DNA of 64,000 bases, from NCBI RefSeq assembly GCF_003063355.1, contig NZ_NESH01000002.1:496001-560000 (forward strand), read 5' to 3'. This stretch comes from Limnohabitans sp. Bal53 (GTDB lineage: Bacteria; Pseudomonadota; Gammaproteobacteria; Burkholderiales; Burkholderiaceae_C). Under the pieces are notes generated by a model. That model ran no database searches and had not been told where the DNA came from. It saw only the letters and a program-made list of their open reading frames with translations. How positions within the stretch are numbered: the first letter of the stretch is position 1; each line of letters begins with the position of its first letter. Of the stretch, positions 1 through 7,924 are shown one piece after another. Made by a program: the position numbers and the translations under genes.

Positions 1-1
1 G

Positions 2-418
2 GCCTTGCTCGATCTGTCGGTCAGCGCACCCTTCAAAGCCATTGACATGGTCAACAGCTTCTCGCACTCCACGCTGGCCCCACCGCCTTCTGCCTTGGGC
101 CCCGGCACTTGGCTTTATGGCGGCAGCAAGGCGCTCATGCGGCGGGTGCTGGCCAGCAACACACAAGTGAACGTGTTCCACACGGGATTCAAGGCCTGCG
201 ACGACTACCGAGGCGCAGAAGCGGCCATGCCAAAAGTGGCTTGTCCCACGCTGTTTGTGCTGGGCAGCGCCGATCAAATGACGCCGCCCAAAGCGGCGCA
301 AACCCTGATCGATTTGTGCGGCCAGCCCAAAGTAGAGAAGCTGCCAGCCGGTCACTCGCTCATGACCGAAGCGCCCGAAGGCGTGTTGAAGGCGCTCAAG
401 GATTTTTTGAAGCCTTGA
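2..418 (+). CDS. alpha/beta hydrolase, C-terminal part (cut by window edge)
   Basis: The reading frame enters from the left edge, so only the last about 138 residues are present and the true start and nucleophile serine are outside the window. What remains has the two late catalytic-triad positions of an alpha/beta hydrolase: an acid in LGSADQMTPP, typical of the strand before the final loop, and a histidine in AGHSLMTEAP close to the C-terminus. The substrate cannot be read from this fragment; esterases, haloperoxidase-like and acyl hydrolases all look alike here. The P450 gene starts 40 bp downstream on the same strand, so the two may be co-transcribed. Confidence 0.8.
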   Translation, partial: ALLDLSVSAPFKAIDMVNSFSHSTLAPPPSALGPGTWLYGGSKALMRRVLASNTQVNVFHTGFKACDDYRGAEAAMPKVACPTLFVLGSADQMTPPKAAQTLIDLCGQPKVEKLPAGHSLMTEAPEGVLKALKDFLKP

Positions 419-458
419 GCATGAAGGCCATTCGCGCACAGGGGTGCGCTTCTACGAC

Positions 459-1787
459 ATGAACACATTGACTGCCCAGATCACCCCGCCCTTGTCGGCT
501 GAGCGGGCCAGCGAGTTGGCCCAAAGCCTGGACCTGCGGGCCTTGCCACGAGACTTTCTGGACAACCCTTACCCGGTCTACGCCGCGCTGCGCGAGTCCG
601 AACCCTTCAAGCGCATGCCCGACGGCTCGTACTTCCTCACACGGCACGCCGATCTGGTGGCGGTGTACCGCGACGCCAAAGTGTTCAGCTCCGACAAGCA
701 AGTGGAGTTCAGCCCCAAATACAACCACGCGCCTTTCAACCAGCCGCCCTACGCCACAGCAAGCGGTGTCTCCCCGCTGTTCGAGCACCACACCAGCAGC
801 TTGGTCTTCAACGATCCGCCACTGCACACCCGGGTTCGCCGACTCATCATGGGCGCCCTCACCCGCCGGGCCATTGAAGCCATGGAGCCAGGCCTGGTGT
901 TGCTGGTGGACAGCCTGCTGGACAAGATTGAAGCGCAAGGCGGTGGCGACCTGATCGAAGACTTTGCCTCGGCCATTCCAGTCGAGATCATCGGCAACCT
1001 GCTGGGTGTGCCACATGCCGAGCGCGAACCGCTGCGCGGCTGGTCGCTGGCCATTTTGGGGGCGCTTGAACCATCCCTTAGCCCTGAACAAGAAGCACTG
1101 GGCCACCGCAGCGTGACCGAGTTTTTGACCTATCTGCGCCAATTGGTGGCGCAGCGCCGCCAGCACCCCGCAGACCCGGAGCACGACGTGCTGACCCGCT
1201 TGATCCAGGGTGAGGAAAATGGCGAAGCCCTGAGCGAAGTCGAGCTGCTGCAAAACTGTGTTTTTTTGCTCAATGCCGGGCACGAGACCACCACCAACCT
1301 GATCGGCAACGCCCTCATCAGCCTGCAGGAATGGCCCGAGCAGCGAGAACAACTCCAAGCCGATCTGAAAGCAGCCAGCTCTGACGAAGTGCGCGAACGA
1401 ATCCTGGGTTTGGCGGTCGATGAATTTTTGCGTTTCGAATCATCCAACCAGCTGAGCAACCGCCGCGCGGTTCAAGCCACCCAAGTCAACGGCGTTGACT
1501 TGCCCGCCGGGGCCTTGGTCACGCTGTGCATTGGCGCGGCCAACCGCGACCCGGCGGTTTACGAGAATCCCGAGCAACTGGACCTGCGCCGCACCGGCAA
1601 CAAGCACCTGGCCTTTGGCTTTGGCGTGCACCAGTGCGCGGGCCTGAGTCTGGCGCGTTTGGAAGGCCGCGTGGCCATTGGCCGTTTTTTGCAGCGCTTT
1701 CCCAATTACCAGCTCACGCAAGCGCCTCAGCGCGGCGGCCGGGCCCGGTTTCGCGGCTTTTTACACGCCCCGTTTTCAATCCGATAA
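459..1787 (+). CDS. cytochrome P450
   Basis: 442-residue soluble bacterial P450, a heme monooxygenase that needs separate redox partners; none is encoded next to it. Visible signatures are the I-helix oxygen-binding motif AGHETT at about residues 273-278, the K-helix ExxR as EFLR, and the heme loop FGFGVHQCAG with the thiolate ligand at about Cys393. Length fits class I bacterial CYPs (400-450). I chose ATG at 459; an upstream GTG at 444 is in frame but has no better ribosome site. The substrate is unknown. The hydrolase immediately upstream could act on the same compound, but that is inference from position only. Confidence 0.93.
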   Translation: MNTLTAQITPPLSAERASELAQSLDLRALPRDFLDNPYPVYAALRESEPFKRMPDGSYFLTRHADLVAVYRDAKVFSSDKQVEFSPKYNHAPFNQPPYATASGVSPLFEHHTSSLVFNDPPLHTRVRRLIMGALTRRAIEAMEPGLVLLVDSLLDKIEAQGGGDLIEDFASAIPVEIIGNLLGVPHAEREPLRGWSLAILGALEPSLSPEQEALGHRSVTEFLTYLRQLVAQRRQHPADPEHDVLTRLIQGEENGEALSEVELLQNCVFLLNAGHETTTNLIGNALISLQEWPEQREQLQADLKAASSDEVRERILGLAVDEFLRFESSNQLSNRRAVQATQVNGVDLPAGALVTLCIGAANRDPAVYENPEQLDLRRTGNKHLAFGFGVHQCAGLSLARLEGRVAIGRFLQRFPNYQLTQAPQRGGRARFRGFLHAPFSIR

Positions 1788-1805
1788 GCAACAAGGAGAC
1801 ACGCC

Positions 1806-2129
1806 ATGAACCCGACTGAAACCCCCAAGGTTGAGCACAACAGCTTTGCCGAGTTCTACCCGTTTTACCTGAGCGAGCACAGCCACCGAACCTGCCGCCG
1901 CATGCATTTTGTGGGCAGTACGCTGAGCCTGATGTGTCTGGCCATGTTGGCCGTGACCGGCAAACCGCAGTACTTTTTGTACGCCCTTCTGTGTGGTTAC
2001 GGCTGCGCCTGGGTCGGGCATTTTGTGTTCGAGAAAAACAAGCCCGCCAGCTTCAAGCGCCCGCTCTACAGCTTCATGGGCGACTGGGTGATGTACCGCG
2101 ACATGTGGCGCGGGCGTGTGAGTTTTTGA
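1806..2129 (+). CDS. DUF962 / Mpo1-like small membrane protein
   Basis: 107 residues, preceded by a good GGAG ribosome site 7 bases before ATG. It opens with NSFAEFYPFYLSEHSHRTCRR and has two hydrophobic segments (about residues 38-55 and 57-72), then HFVFEKNKPASF, the arrangement of the DUF962 family. The yeast member Mpo1 is an iron-dependent dioxygenase of 2-hydroxy fatty acids; conserved histidines HxxH-like (SEHSHR) and HFVFEKNKPA are present here. Function in bacteria is not settled, so the family name is firm and the activity is only possible. It ends 24 bp before the convergent BrkB-type gene. Confidence 0.85.
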   Translation: MNPTETPKVEHNSFAEFYPFYLSEHSHRTCRRMHFVGSTLSLMCLAMLAVTGKPQYFLYALLCGYGCAWVGHFVFEKNKPASFKRPLYSFMGDWVMYRDMWRGRVSF

Positions 2130-2153
2130 GCATTCCAGCCTCAAGCGGCCGCA

Positions 2154-3407
2154 TCAAAGGTCCCGCGCTGGGGGCAGCAACTGCGCCACACGGATTCGGT
2201 CCAGACCGGTTTGGACCCACAGCGGGTCCGCTGCCGATTCGCGCAACACCAGCAATCGGTCGGCCAATGGCGCCACACACGCCTGGGAAGGGTCAATCAG
2301 CAACACCTGCCTTGCTTGGGCCTGGTCGTTTTGTTCGGTCAGGCGCCCTACCCAGTCGAGTCCTTGCAAAACGGCCAACACTTGCTGCAACTCGCCCAGC
2401 TCCACGCGCAATCGGGCAGCCAAAGCCCCGGTGCTCCAGCCCCGCTGCTCGCTGAGCTTGGCAGCGTTCAATTCGGCCAGCACCTCCAGAGCCAATCTGA
2501 AGGACCAACCTGCCCCTTGGGGTTTTCGCCACTGCTCGCGACCGAGCTCCGGCAAGCTGGAAGCCAGCACAGCCCCCAACAAAACCAATAACCAGGTCAC
2601 ATAGATCCACACCAACAAAATCGGCACCGCCGCAAAGGCTCCGTAGACCAGCGAATAGGTGGGCACTTCAAGCAAATAAAAGGCCATGCCCTTTTTGGCC
2701 AGCTCCAGGGAAGCGGCCACCAGAAAACCGGCGGTGATGGCATGGCGCCACCGCACCCGTGTGTAGGGCACATAAAAGTAAAGACCGCTCACGCAGGCGG
2801 TCAGCAGCAAAAACTCAAAACTGTCGAGCAACCAGCGCACCGAACCGGGCAAGACATTCACCACATCGCGAGACGCCGTGACCACATACGAGGTGATGGC
2901 CAGACTGCCGCCCAAAAGCAGTGGCCCCAAGGTGATGGCTGACCAATAGAGCAGCACCTTTTGGGGCAAGGGCCGTTGGCGTTGCACCCGCCAGATTTGG
3001 CCCAGGGTGCGCTCGATGGTCACCATCAGAAACACGGCAGACAAGAGCACCGCCACCAGACCCGCCGAGCCCAAGCGGCTGGCCTTGCGCGAAAACTGCG
3101 TCAAATAACTCAGCACTTGGCGGGCAATGCTCTCGGGCACCAGGCTCTCGATCAGCCAGCGCTGGATCGTGTCTTGGAACTTGCCAAACACCGGAAAGGC
3201 CGAGAAGACCGCCAAGCCCAGCACAAACAAGGGCACCATGGCCAGCACGGTGGTGAAAGTCAGCGAGCTGGCACTGACGCCCAAACGCGCATCGCGAAAG
3301 CGCTCGGCCAAGACGCCGCCCATCTGGCGCCAGGGAAACACCGACAGCTCCTGCCACCACAAACGGGTGTGCGCGCTCAGGCCGGTCTTGGACAAGGTTG
3401 TTTGCAT
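2154..3407 (-). CDS. YihY/virulence factor BrkB family membrane protein
   Basis: 417 residues from the ATG at 3407 (protein begins MQTTLSKTGL). The open frame extends upstream to 3872 but that part is the antisense of the DUF2069 gene and is not protein-like. It shows the family's pattern of about six hydrophobic helices: AMVPLFVLGLAVFSAFPVF early, then VAVLLSAVFLMV, LGPLLLGGSLAIT, FLLLTACVSGLYFYV, AITAGFLVAASLELAKKG and AAVPILLVWIYVTWLLVLLGA, followed by a soluble C-terminal region of about 130 residues with a winged-helix look (LRVELGELQQVLAVLQGLDWVGRL). Such proteins were once called RNase BN in error; they are inner-membrane proteins of unknown transport role. Confidence 0.9.
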   Translation of the reverse strand: MQTTLSKTGLSAHTRLWWQELSVFPWRQMGGVLAERFRDARLGVSASSLTFTTVLAMVPLFVLGLAVFSAFPVFGKFQDTIQRWLIESLVPESIARQVLSYLTQFSRKASRLGSAGLVAVLLSAVFLMVTIERTLGQIWRVQRQRPLPQKVLLYWSAITLGPLLLGGSLAITSYVVTASRDVVNVLPGSVRWLLDSFEFLLLTACVSGLYFYVPYTRVRWRHAITAGFLVAASLELAKKGMAFYLLEVPTYSLVYGAFAAVPILLVWIYVTWLLVLLGAVLASSLPELGREQWRKPQGAGWSFRLALEVLAELNAAKLSEQRGWSTGALAARLRVELGELQQVLAVLQGLDWVGRLTEQNDQAQARQVLLIDPSQACVAPLADRLLVLRESAADPLWVQTGLDRIRVAQLLPPARDL

Positions 3408-3413
3408 GCCCGG

Positions 3414-3419
3414 TATGAT
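3414..3419 (+). promoter_or_regulatory. candidate -10 element for a leaderless DUF2069 transcript
   Basis: TATGAT lies 9 bp before the ATG at 3429, so transcription would start at or within a few bases of the start codon. The two divergent start codons (3407 on minus, 3429 on plus) are only 21 bp apart and neither has a clear Shine-Dalgarno sequence. A matching -35 (TTGGAC at 3388) would need a long 20-bp spacer, so this is tentative. Confidence 0.35.
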
Positions 3420-3428
3420 GCCACCGCA

Positions 3429-3860
3429 ATGAACTCGAACCCCGAAAACTCTGCCCTCCCCCCACAAGAAAATTCCCCAGCGGGCCTGGACTTCACGCGC
3501 TGGTTGGCTGTCGGCAGCTTGCTGGGCCTGATCGTTTTGGGCTTGCTCTGGGAGCTTTGGTTGGCCCCTTTGCGCCCGGGCGGCTCCTGGTGGGTCATCA
3601 AAGTACTGCCTTTGTGCATGCCTTTGGCCGGTCTCCTTAAAAACCGCATGTACACCTACCGCTGGGTCAGCATGTTGGTCTGGTTGTACTTCACCGAAGG
3701 CGTCATGCGCGCGTGGGGCGATGCCTGGCCCTCCAACGCTCTGGCCGGCCTGCAGATCAGCTTGTGCATCACGTTGTTTGTGGCTTGCGCTCTCCATGTG
3801 CGGATCCGTTTCAAGGCCGCCAAGGCCACCGGCAATTTTGTGCCCGTACCCCGTGACTGA
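3429..3860 (+). CDS. DUF2069 inner-membrane protein
   Basis: 143 residues with four hydrophobic segments (LAVGSLLGLIVLGLLWELWL, WWVIKVLPLCMPLAGLL, YTYRWVSMLVWLYFTEGVMRAW, LAGLQISLCITLFVACALHV). Family features are the KVLPL..PLAGLLKNRMYTYRW stretch and the FTEGVMRAW motif, which are typical of DUF2069 proteins widespread in beta- and gammaproteobacteria. No biochemical role is known. It starts head to head with the BrkB gene and ends 5 bp before the FAD-linked oxidase, so it likely leads that operon. The in-frame extension upstream to 2961 is antisense to brkB and was discarded. Confidence 0.88.
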   Translation: MNSNPENSALPPQENSPAGLDFTRWLAVGSLLGLIVLGLLWELWLAPLRPGGSWWVIKVLPLCMPLAGLLKNRMYTYRWVSMLVWLYFTEGVMRAWGDAWPSNALAGLQISLCITLFVACALHVRIRFKAAKATGNFVPVPRD

Positions 3861-3865
3861 ACACC

Positions 3866-5290
3866 ATGACACAGCACTTGCTCGACCAATTGCGCCAAAT
3901 TTGTGGCGCTGCCAACGTTCTCACGCACGACGACCCGGCCACTGACCTGAGCCCCTGGGAGCAAGACTGGCGCAAACGTGTGTGCGGTCGCGCTCTGGCC
4001 GTGGTGCGTCCGGGTGACACCGCGCAAGTGGCTGCCGTGGTCAAAGCTTGTGCTGCGGTGGGCACCTCCATCGTGCCCCAAGGCGGCAACACCGGGCTGG
4101 TGGTGGGCGGCGTACCCAACGGCTCGGGCTCACAGATTGTGCTGAGCATGACCCGCATGAACGCGGTGCGGGCCATCGACCCGGCCAATCTCACCATCAC
4201 GGTGGAAGCCGGTTGTGTGCTGCAAAACCTGCAAGCCGCTGCCGAGCAAGCCGGATTTTTGTTCCCTTTGAGTTTGGGCGCCGAAGGCAGTTGCACCATC
4301 GGCGGCAACCTGGGCACCAACGCGGGCGGCACACAGGTCGTGCGCTACGGCAACACCCGTGAGCTGTGCCTGGGCCTGGAAGTGGTCACCGCACAAGGCG
4401 AGGTCTGGCACGGCTTGAGCGGCCTGCGCAAAGACAACACGGGTTATGACCTGCGCAATTTGATGATTGGCAGCGAAGGCACGCTCGGCATCATCACCGC
4501 CGCCACCATGAAGCTTTACCCCCTGCCTGCTGCCCAGCTGACCGCTTGGGCCGCCGTGCCCAGCATGGCAGCTGCTGTGCAACTGTTGGGCTTGGCCCAT
4601 AAGCGCTTGGGCCCCGGACTCACCGGTTTTGAAGTCATGGGCCAGTTCGCGCTGAGCTTGGTCGACAAACATTACCCGCAGCTGCGCGTGCCGCTGTGGC
4701 AAGAAACGCCCTGGTGCGTGCTGCTCGAGAACTCCGACAGCGAAAGCGAAAGCCACGCCCGGGAACAGTTTGAAGCCCTGCTCGAGGCTGCGCTGGAACA
4801 AGGCTACGCGTCCGACGCCGTGGTCGCCGAAAACCTGACGCAGGCCAAAGGCCTGTGGCATATACGCGAGAGCATCACTTTGGCCCAAGCCACCGAGGGC
4901 CTGAACATCAAACACGACATCAGCATCCCCGTCTCGCGCATCCCGGACTTTGTGGCCGAGACCGATGCCCTGCTGGCCAGAGAAGTGCCCGGCGTGCGCA
5001 TGGTGGACTTTGGCCACTTGGGCGACGGCAACCTGCATTACAACGTGCAGGCTCCCGAGGGGGCCGATGGCAAAGCCTTTTTGCGCGAGTTCGAAGACAA
5101 GGTCAACACCCTGGTGTTCGACCAAGTCAAACGCTTTGGCGGCTCCATCAGCGCCGAACACGGCGTGGGCGAGCAAAAAGTGCACAAGCTCCCCCACTAC
5201 AAAGACCCCACGGCTCTGGCCATGATGCGTGCCGTCAAGCAGGCACTGGACCCGCAGAACCTGCTCAACCCTGGGCGTGTGCTTGCGTGA
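3866..5290 (+). CDS. FAD-linked D-2-hydroxyacid dehydrogenase (GlcD/D-LDH-like)
   Basis: 474 residues, the usual size for single-subunit VAO/PCMH-type FAD enzymes that oxidise D-lactate, glycolate or D-2-hydroxyglutarate. The N-terminal FAD_binding_4 domain shows VPQGGNTGLVVGG and GSCTIGGNLGTNAGG; GSEGTLGIIT follows. The C-terminal FAD-oxidase domain contains the metal-site histidines in GHLGDGNLHYN and the terminal EHGVGEQK. No Fe-S cluster is present, so electrons probably pass to a separate carrier or the quinone pool. The stop codon overlaps the start of the MFS gene by 4 bp, implying translational coupling and perhaps a shared hydroxyacid substrate. The exact substrate cannot be set from sequence alone. 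Confidence 0.9.
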   Translation: MTQHLLDQLRQICGAANVLTHDDPATDLSPWEQDWRKRVCGRALAVVRPGDTAQVAAVVKACAAVGTSIVPQGGNTGLVVGGVPNGSGSQIVLSMTRMNAVRAIDPANLTITVEAGCVLQNLQAAAEQAGFLFPLSLGAEGSCTIGGNLGTNAGGTQVVRYGNTRELCLGLEVVTAQGEVWHGLSGLRKDNTGYDLRNLMIGSEGTLGIITAATMKLYPLPAAQLTAWAAVPSMAAAVQLLGLAHKRLGPGLTGFEVMGQFALSLVDKHYPQLRVPLWQETPWCVLLENSDSESESHAREQFEALLEAALEQGYASDAVVAENLTQAKGLWHIRESITLAQATEGLNIKHDISIPVSRIPDFVAETDALLAREVPGVRMVDFGHLGDGNLHYNVQAPEGADGKAFLREFEDKVNTLVFDQVKRFGGSISAEHGVGEQKVHKLPHYKDPTALAMMRAVKQALDPQNLLNPGRVLA

Positions 5291-6462
5291 GTCGAATCCC
5301 GCAGTCAACAGGTTTATTGCTGCTGATTTACCTGTGTTTCATCAGCTTGGGTTTGCCCGATGGCGTTTTGGGCGCAGGCTGGCCTGCGATCCGTGCCGAT
5401 TTGGGTCAACCTTTGGCCGCTGTGGGGTGGATGACTTTGACGGTGACCATTTGCGCTGGACTCAGCAGCTGGTTTGCCGCGCCACTGACGCGCCGGTGGG
5501 GAACCGGCCCGATTGTGGTGGTCAGTGGTGGCATGACTGCACTGGCCTTGCTGGGTTTCGCATTCGCCCCCACTTTTGTCTGGTTACTGCTCATGGCCGT
5601 GCCCTTGGGATGGGGTGCGGGCGCCGTTGATGCCAGTGTTAACCACTTTGTGGCCAAGCACTACAGCGCGCGGCACATGAACTGGTTACATGGAAGTTGG
5701 GGCATTGGCGCCAGCACAGGACCTTTGCTCATGGGCGTGGTGATGGTGCAAACCGGGCAATGGACATACGGCGTCTTGACTCTAGGCCTGATTCAGTTGG
5801 CAATCACCGCTGTGCTCTGGTTTTATTTGCCTCTGTGGCTTCGGCCCTTACCGCAGGTGCCGGTCGACAAACCAGCACTGCCCCCTACAAGCCGCCCATC
5901 CCGCCAAGGCGTTCCCACCCGTGCGGCCTGGATGGCCCCCCTATGCTTTCTGTTTTATGTGGGGGCAGAAGCAGGCGTTGGCCTTTGGGCGGTGAGTATT
6001 TTGGTGCAGGAACGTGGTTTGAGCCTGGTACAAGCGGGTATGGGGTTGTCCTTGTATTTTGGTGCCATCACTTTGGGGCGTTTTGCTGTTGGGTTGGTTG
6101 CGCACCGAATGCACAACCGTCAATGGGTCAGAGTCGGGCTCGGCCTGGCCCTGCTGGGCGCTGGCCTATTTGCATTGCCATTGCCCGGCTCCATAGGATT
6201 GCTTGGGCTTGTGCTGATGGGTTGTGGTTGCGCCCCGATATTTCCATCGCTGATGGCCGAAACCACTGAGCGGTTTCCGGCCGAAATGGCGCGGACGCTG
6301 GTGAGCCGACAAATGGTTTTCTCTTATTTGGGTGGTTCTTTGGTACCTGCCAGTCTGGGGCTTTTGGCCACCTGGATTGGTCTGACTTGGGTCATGCCCG
6401 GGGTCATCCTGCTTTTGCTCGGTCTGCTGGTGACCACCCAGCGTCTGGACCGCATCACCTGA
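5287..6462 (+). CDS. MFS transporter
   Basis: 391 residues starting at a GTG that overlaps the preceding TGA (GTGA, 5287-5290), a common coupling arrangement. The in-frame open reading further upstream is a shadow of the FAD gene. Twelve hydrophobic stretches can be followed, starting [25 protein letters not shown]; the [13 protein letters not shown] stretch and the short loop with [10 protein letters not shown] resemble the fucose/sugar permease-like subgroup of MFS (FucP/YjiJ-like). The middle loop holds [10 protein letters not shown]. The substrate is unknown; coupling to the FAD-linked dehydrogenase suggests it may bring in or export a hydroxyacid, but this is inference. Confidence 0.88.
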   Translation: MSRIPQSTGLLLLIYLCFISLGLPDGVLGAGWPAIRADLGQPLAAVGWMTLTVTICAGLSSWFAAPLTRRWGTGPIVVVSGGMTALALLGFAFAPTFVWLLLMAVPLGWGAGAVDASVNHFVAKHYSARHMNWLHGSWGIGASTGPLLMGVVMVQTGQWTYGVLTLGLIQLAITAVLWFYLPLWLRPLPQVPVDKPALPPTSRPSRQGVPTRAAWMAPLCFLFYVGAEAGVGLWAVSILVQERGLSLVQAGMGLSLYFGAITLGRFAVGLVAHRMHNRQWVRVGLGLALLGAGLFALPLPGSIGLLGLVLMGCGCAPIFPSLMAETTERFPAEMARTLVSRQMVFSYLGGSLVPASLGLLATWIGLTWVMPGVILLLLGLLVTTQRLDRIT

Positions 6463-6514
6463 GCCCCCAACAGATCACCCGCCCTCAACCCCCTGGATTG
6501 TTAAACTCACACCC

Positions 6515-7354
6515 ATGAACATGCCAGCTCGCCCCATCCGCAGCCAATACGAAGATTTCATGCGCCACGTCTACACCACGGGTGTGCAAAAGGGTGACCG
6601 CACCGGCACCGGCACCCGCAGCGTGTTTGGCCACCAGATGCGGTTTGACCTGAACGAGGGCTTCCCGCTGGTCACGACCAAGAAAGTTTTTTTGCGGGCC
6701 ATTATTGTGGAGTTGCTGTGGTTTTTGCGGGGTGACAGCAACGTGAAGTGGCTGCAAGAGCGCGGCTGCACCATTTGGGATGAGTGGGCACGCGAAGATG
6801 GATCACTGGGCCCTGTTTATGGTGTGCAGTGGCGCAGCTGGCCCACACCGGGCGGCGGCCACATCGACCAGATGCAGCAGGTCATGGACACGCTCAAAAA
6901 CAACCCTGACAGCCGCAGAATCATCGTGAGCGCCTGGAACGTGGCCGAACTCGACCAAATGGCGCTGATGCCTTGCCATGCGTTTTTCCAGTTTTATGTG
7001 GCGCCCCCCCAAAAGGCGGGCGATAAGCCCAAGCTCAGCTGCCAGCTGTATCAGCGCAGTGCTGACATCTTTTTGGGCGTGCCCTTCAACATTGCCAGCT
7101 ACGCCCTGCTTACCCACATGGTGGCCCAGCAATGCGACATGGACGTGGGCGACTTCATCTGGACGGGCGGGGATTGCCACATTTACAGCAACCACCACGA
7201 TCAGGTGCAATTGCAGCTCAGCCGTGCGCCCATGGCCTACCCCACGCTCAACATCAAACGCAAACCCGCTTCGATCTTCGATTACGAATTTGAAGACTTT
7301 GAGGTCGTGGGATACGAATGTCACCCTGCCATCAAAGCGCCGGTGGCTGTCTGA
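6515..7354 (+). CDS. thyA: thymidylate synthase
   Basis: 279 residues. Converts dUMP plus 5,10-methylenetetrahydrofolate to dTMP and dihydrofolate. It carries the dUMP-binding [18 protein letters not shown] near the N-terminus, the catalytic cysteine at about Cys154 in [12 protein letters not shown], and [35 protein letters not shown] and [12 protein letters not shown] at the C-terminus. It is about 15 residues longer than the E. coli enzyme, mainly through an insert around [10 protein letters not shown] after the catalytic strand and a short N-terminal extension. folA follows 10 bp downstream, so the dihydrofolate made here is reduced by the next gene product. Confidence 0.98.
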   Translation: MNMPARPIRSQYEDFMRHVYTTGVQKGDRTGTGTRSVFGHQMRFDLNEGFPLVTTKKVFLRAIIVELLWFLRGDSNVKWLQERGCTIWDEWAREDGSLGPVYGVQWRSWPTPGGGHIDQMQQVMDTLKNNPDSRRIIVSAWNVAELDQMALMPCHAFFQFYVAPPQKAGDKPKLSCQLYQRSADIFLGVPFNIASYALLTHMVAQQCDMDVGDFIWTGGDCHIYSNHHDQVQLQLSRAPMAYPTLNIKRKPASIFDYEFEDFEVVGYECHPAIKAPVAV

Positions 7355-7364
7355 GGCGAGGCGA

Positions 7365-7853
7365 ATGAAGTTGCACCTGATTTACGCCCGCGCCCGCAAT
7401 GGCACGATTGGCAAAGACAACCAGATGCCCTGGCACCTGCCTGAAGACTTGGCGCATTTCAAGCGCGTGACGCTGGGCCAGCCGGTCATCATGGGCCGCA
7501 AGACTTGGGACTCGCTGCCAGAACGGTTTCGGCCGCTGCCCGGGCGTTTGAACATTGTGATCACCCGCCAAAACGACTGGTGCTCCGAAGGCGCACTGCG
7601 CGCGGCCTCTATAGAGGAGGCGATGCGCCTTTGCGGCGAGGTGCCCGATGCCTGGATCATGGGCGGTGCCGAGATTTACCGTCAGGCCGAGCCCCTGGCC
7701 AGCACGGCCGTGGTCACCGAGATCGATGCGGACTTTGAAGGGGATGCTTTCGCCCCCGTGCTGGGCACCCGCTGGCATGAAAAGCAACGTGAGACCTGTG
7801 TCTCGACCAAGGGCTTACCTTTCAGTTTTGTCACCTACTACCGCACAGCTTGA
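7365..7853 (+). CDS. folA: dihydrofolate reductase
   Basis: 162 residues, standard for type I chromosomal DHFR. Reduces dihydrofolate to tetrahydrofolate with NADPH. Clear motifs: LIYARARNGTIGKDNQMPWHLPEDLAHFK (Met20-loop region and the active-site acid after WHLPE), VIMGRKTWDSLP (NADPH binding) and WIMGGAEIYRQA (GG pair at the cofactor pyrophosphate). I took the ATG at 7365, preceded by GAGGCGAG; the longer open frame upstream is a shadow of thyA. Operon with thyA, the usual pairing. Confidence 0.97.
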   Translation: MKLHLIYARARNGTIGKDNQMPWHLPEDLAHFKRVTLGQPVIMGRKTWDSLPERFRPLPGRLNIVITRQNDWCSEGALRAASIEEAMRLCGEVPDAWIMGGAEIYRQAEPLASTAVVTEIDADFEGDAFAPVLGTRWHEKQRETCVSTKGLPFSFVTYYRTA

Positions 7854-7924
7854 TCTGCGCCCCATGCGGTGCATGGCGCCCGATGAGATTCAAGTCAAAT
7901 CCCATCCGACAGACTCACGGCGTT

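Noticed and set aside
4130..5308. 392-codon minus-strand frame
   Set aside because: Antisense of the FAD-linked dehydrogenase gene.
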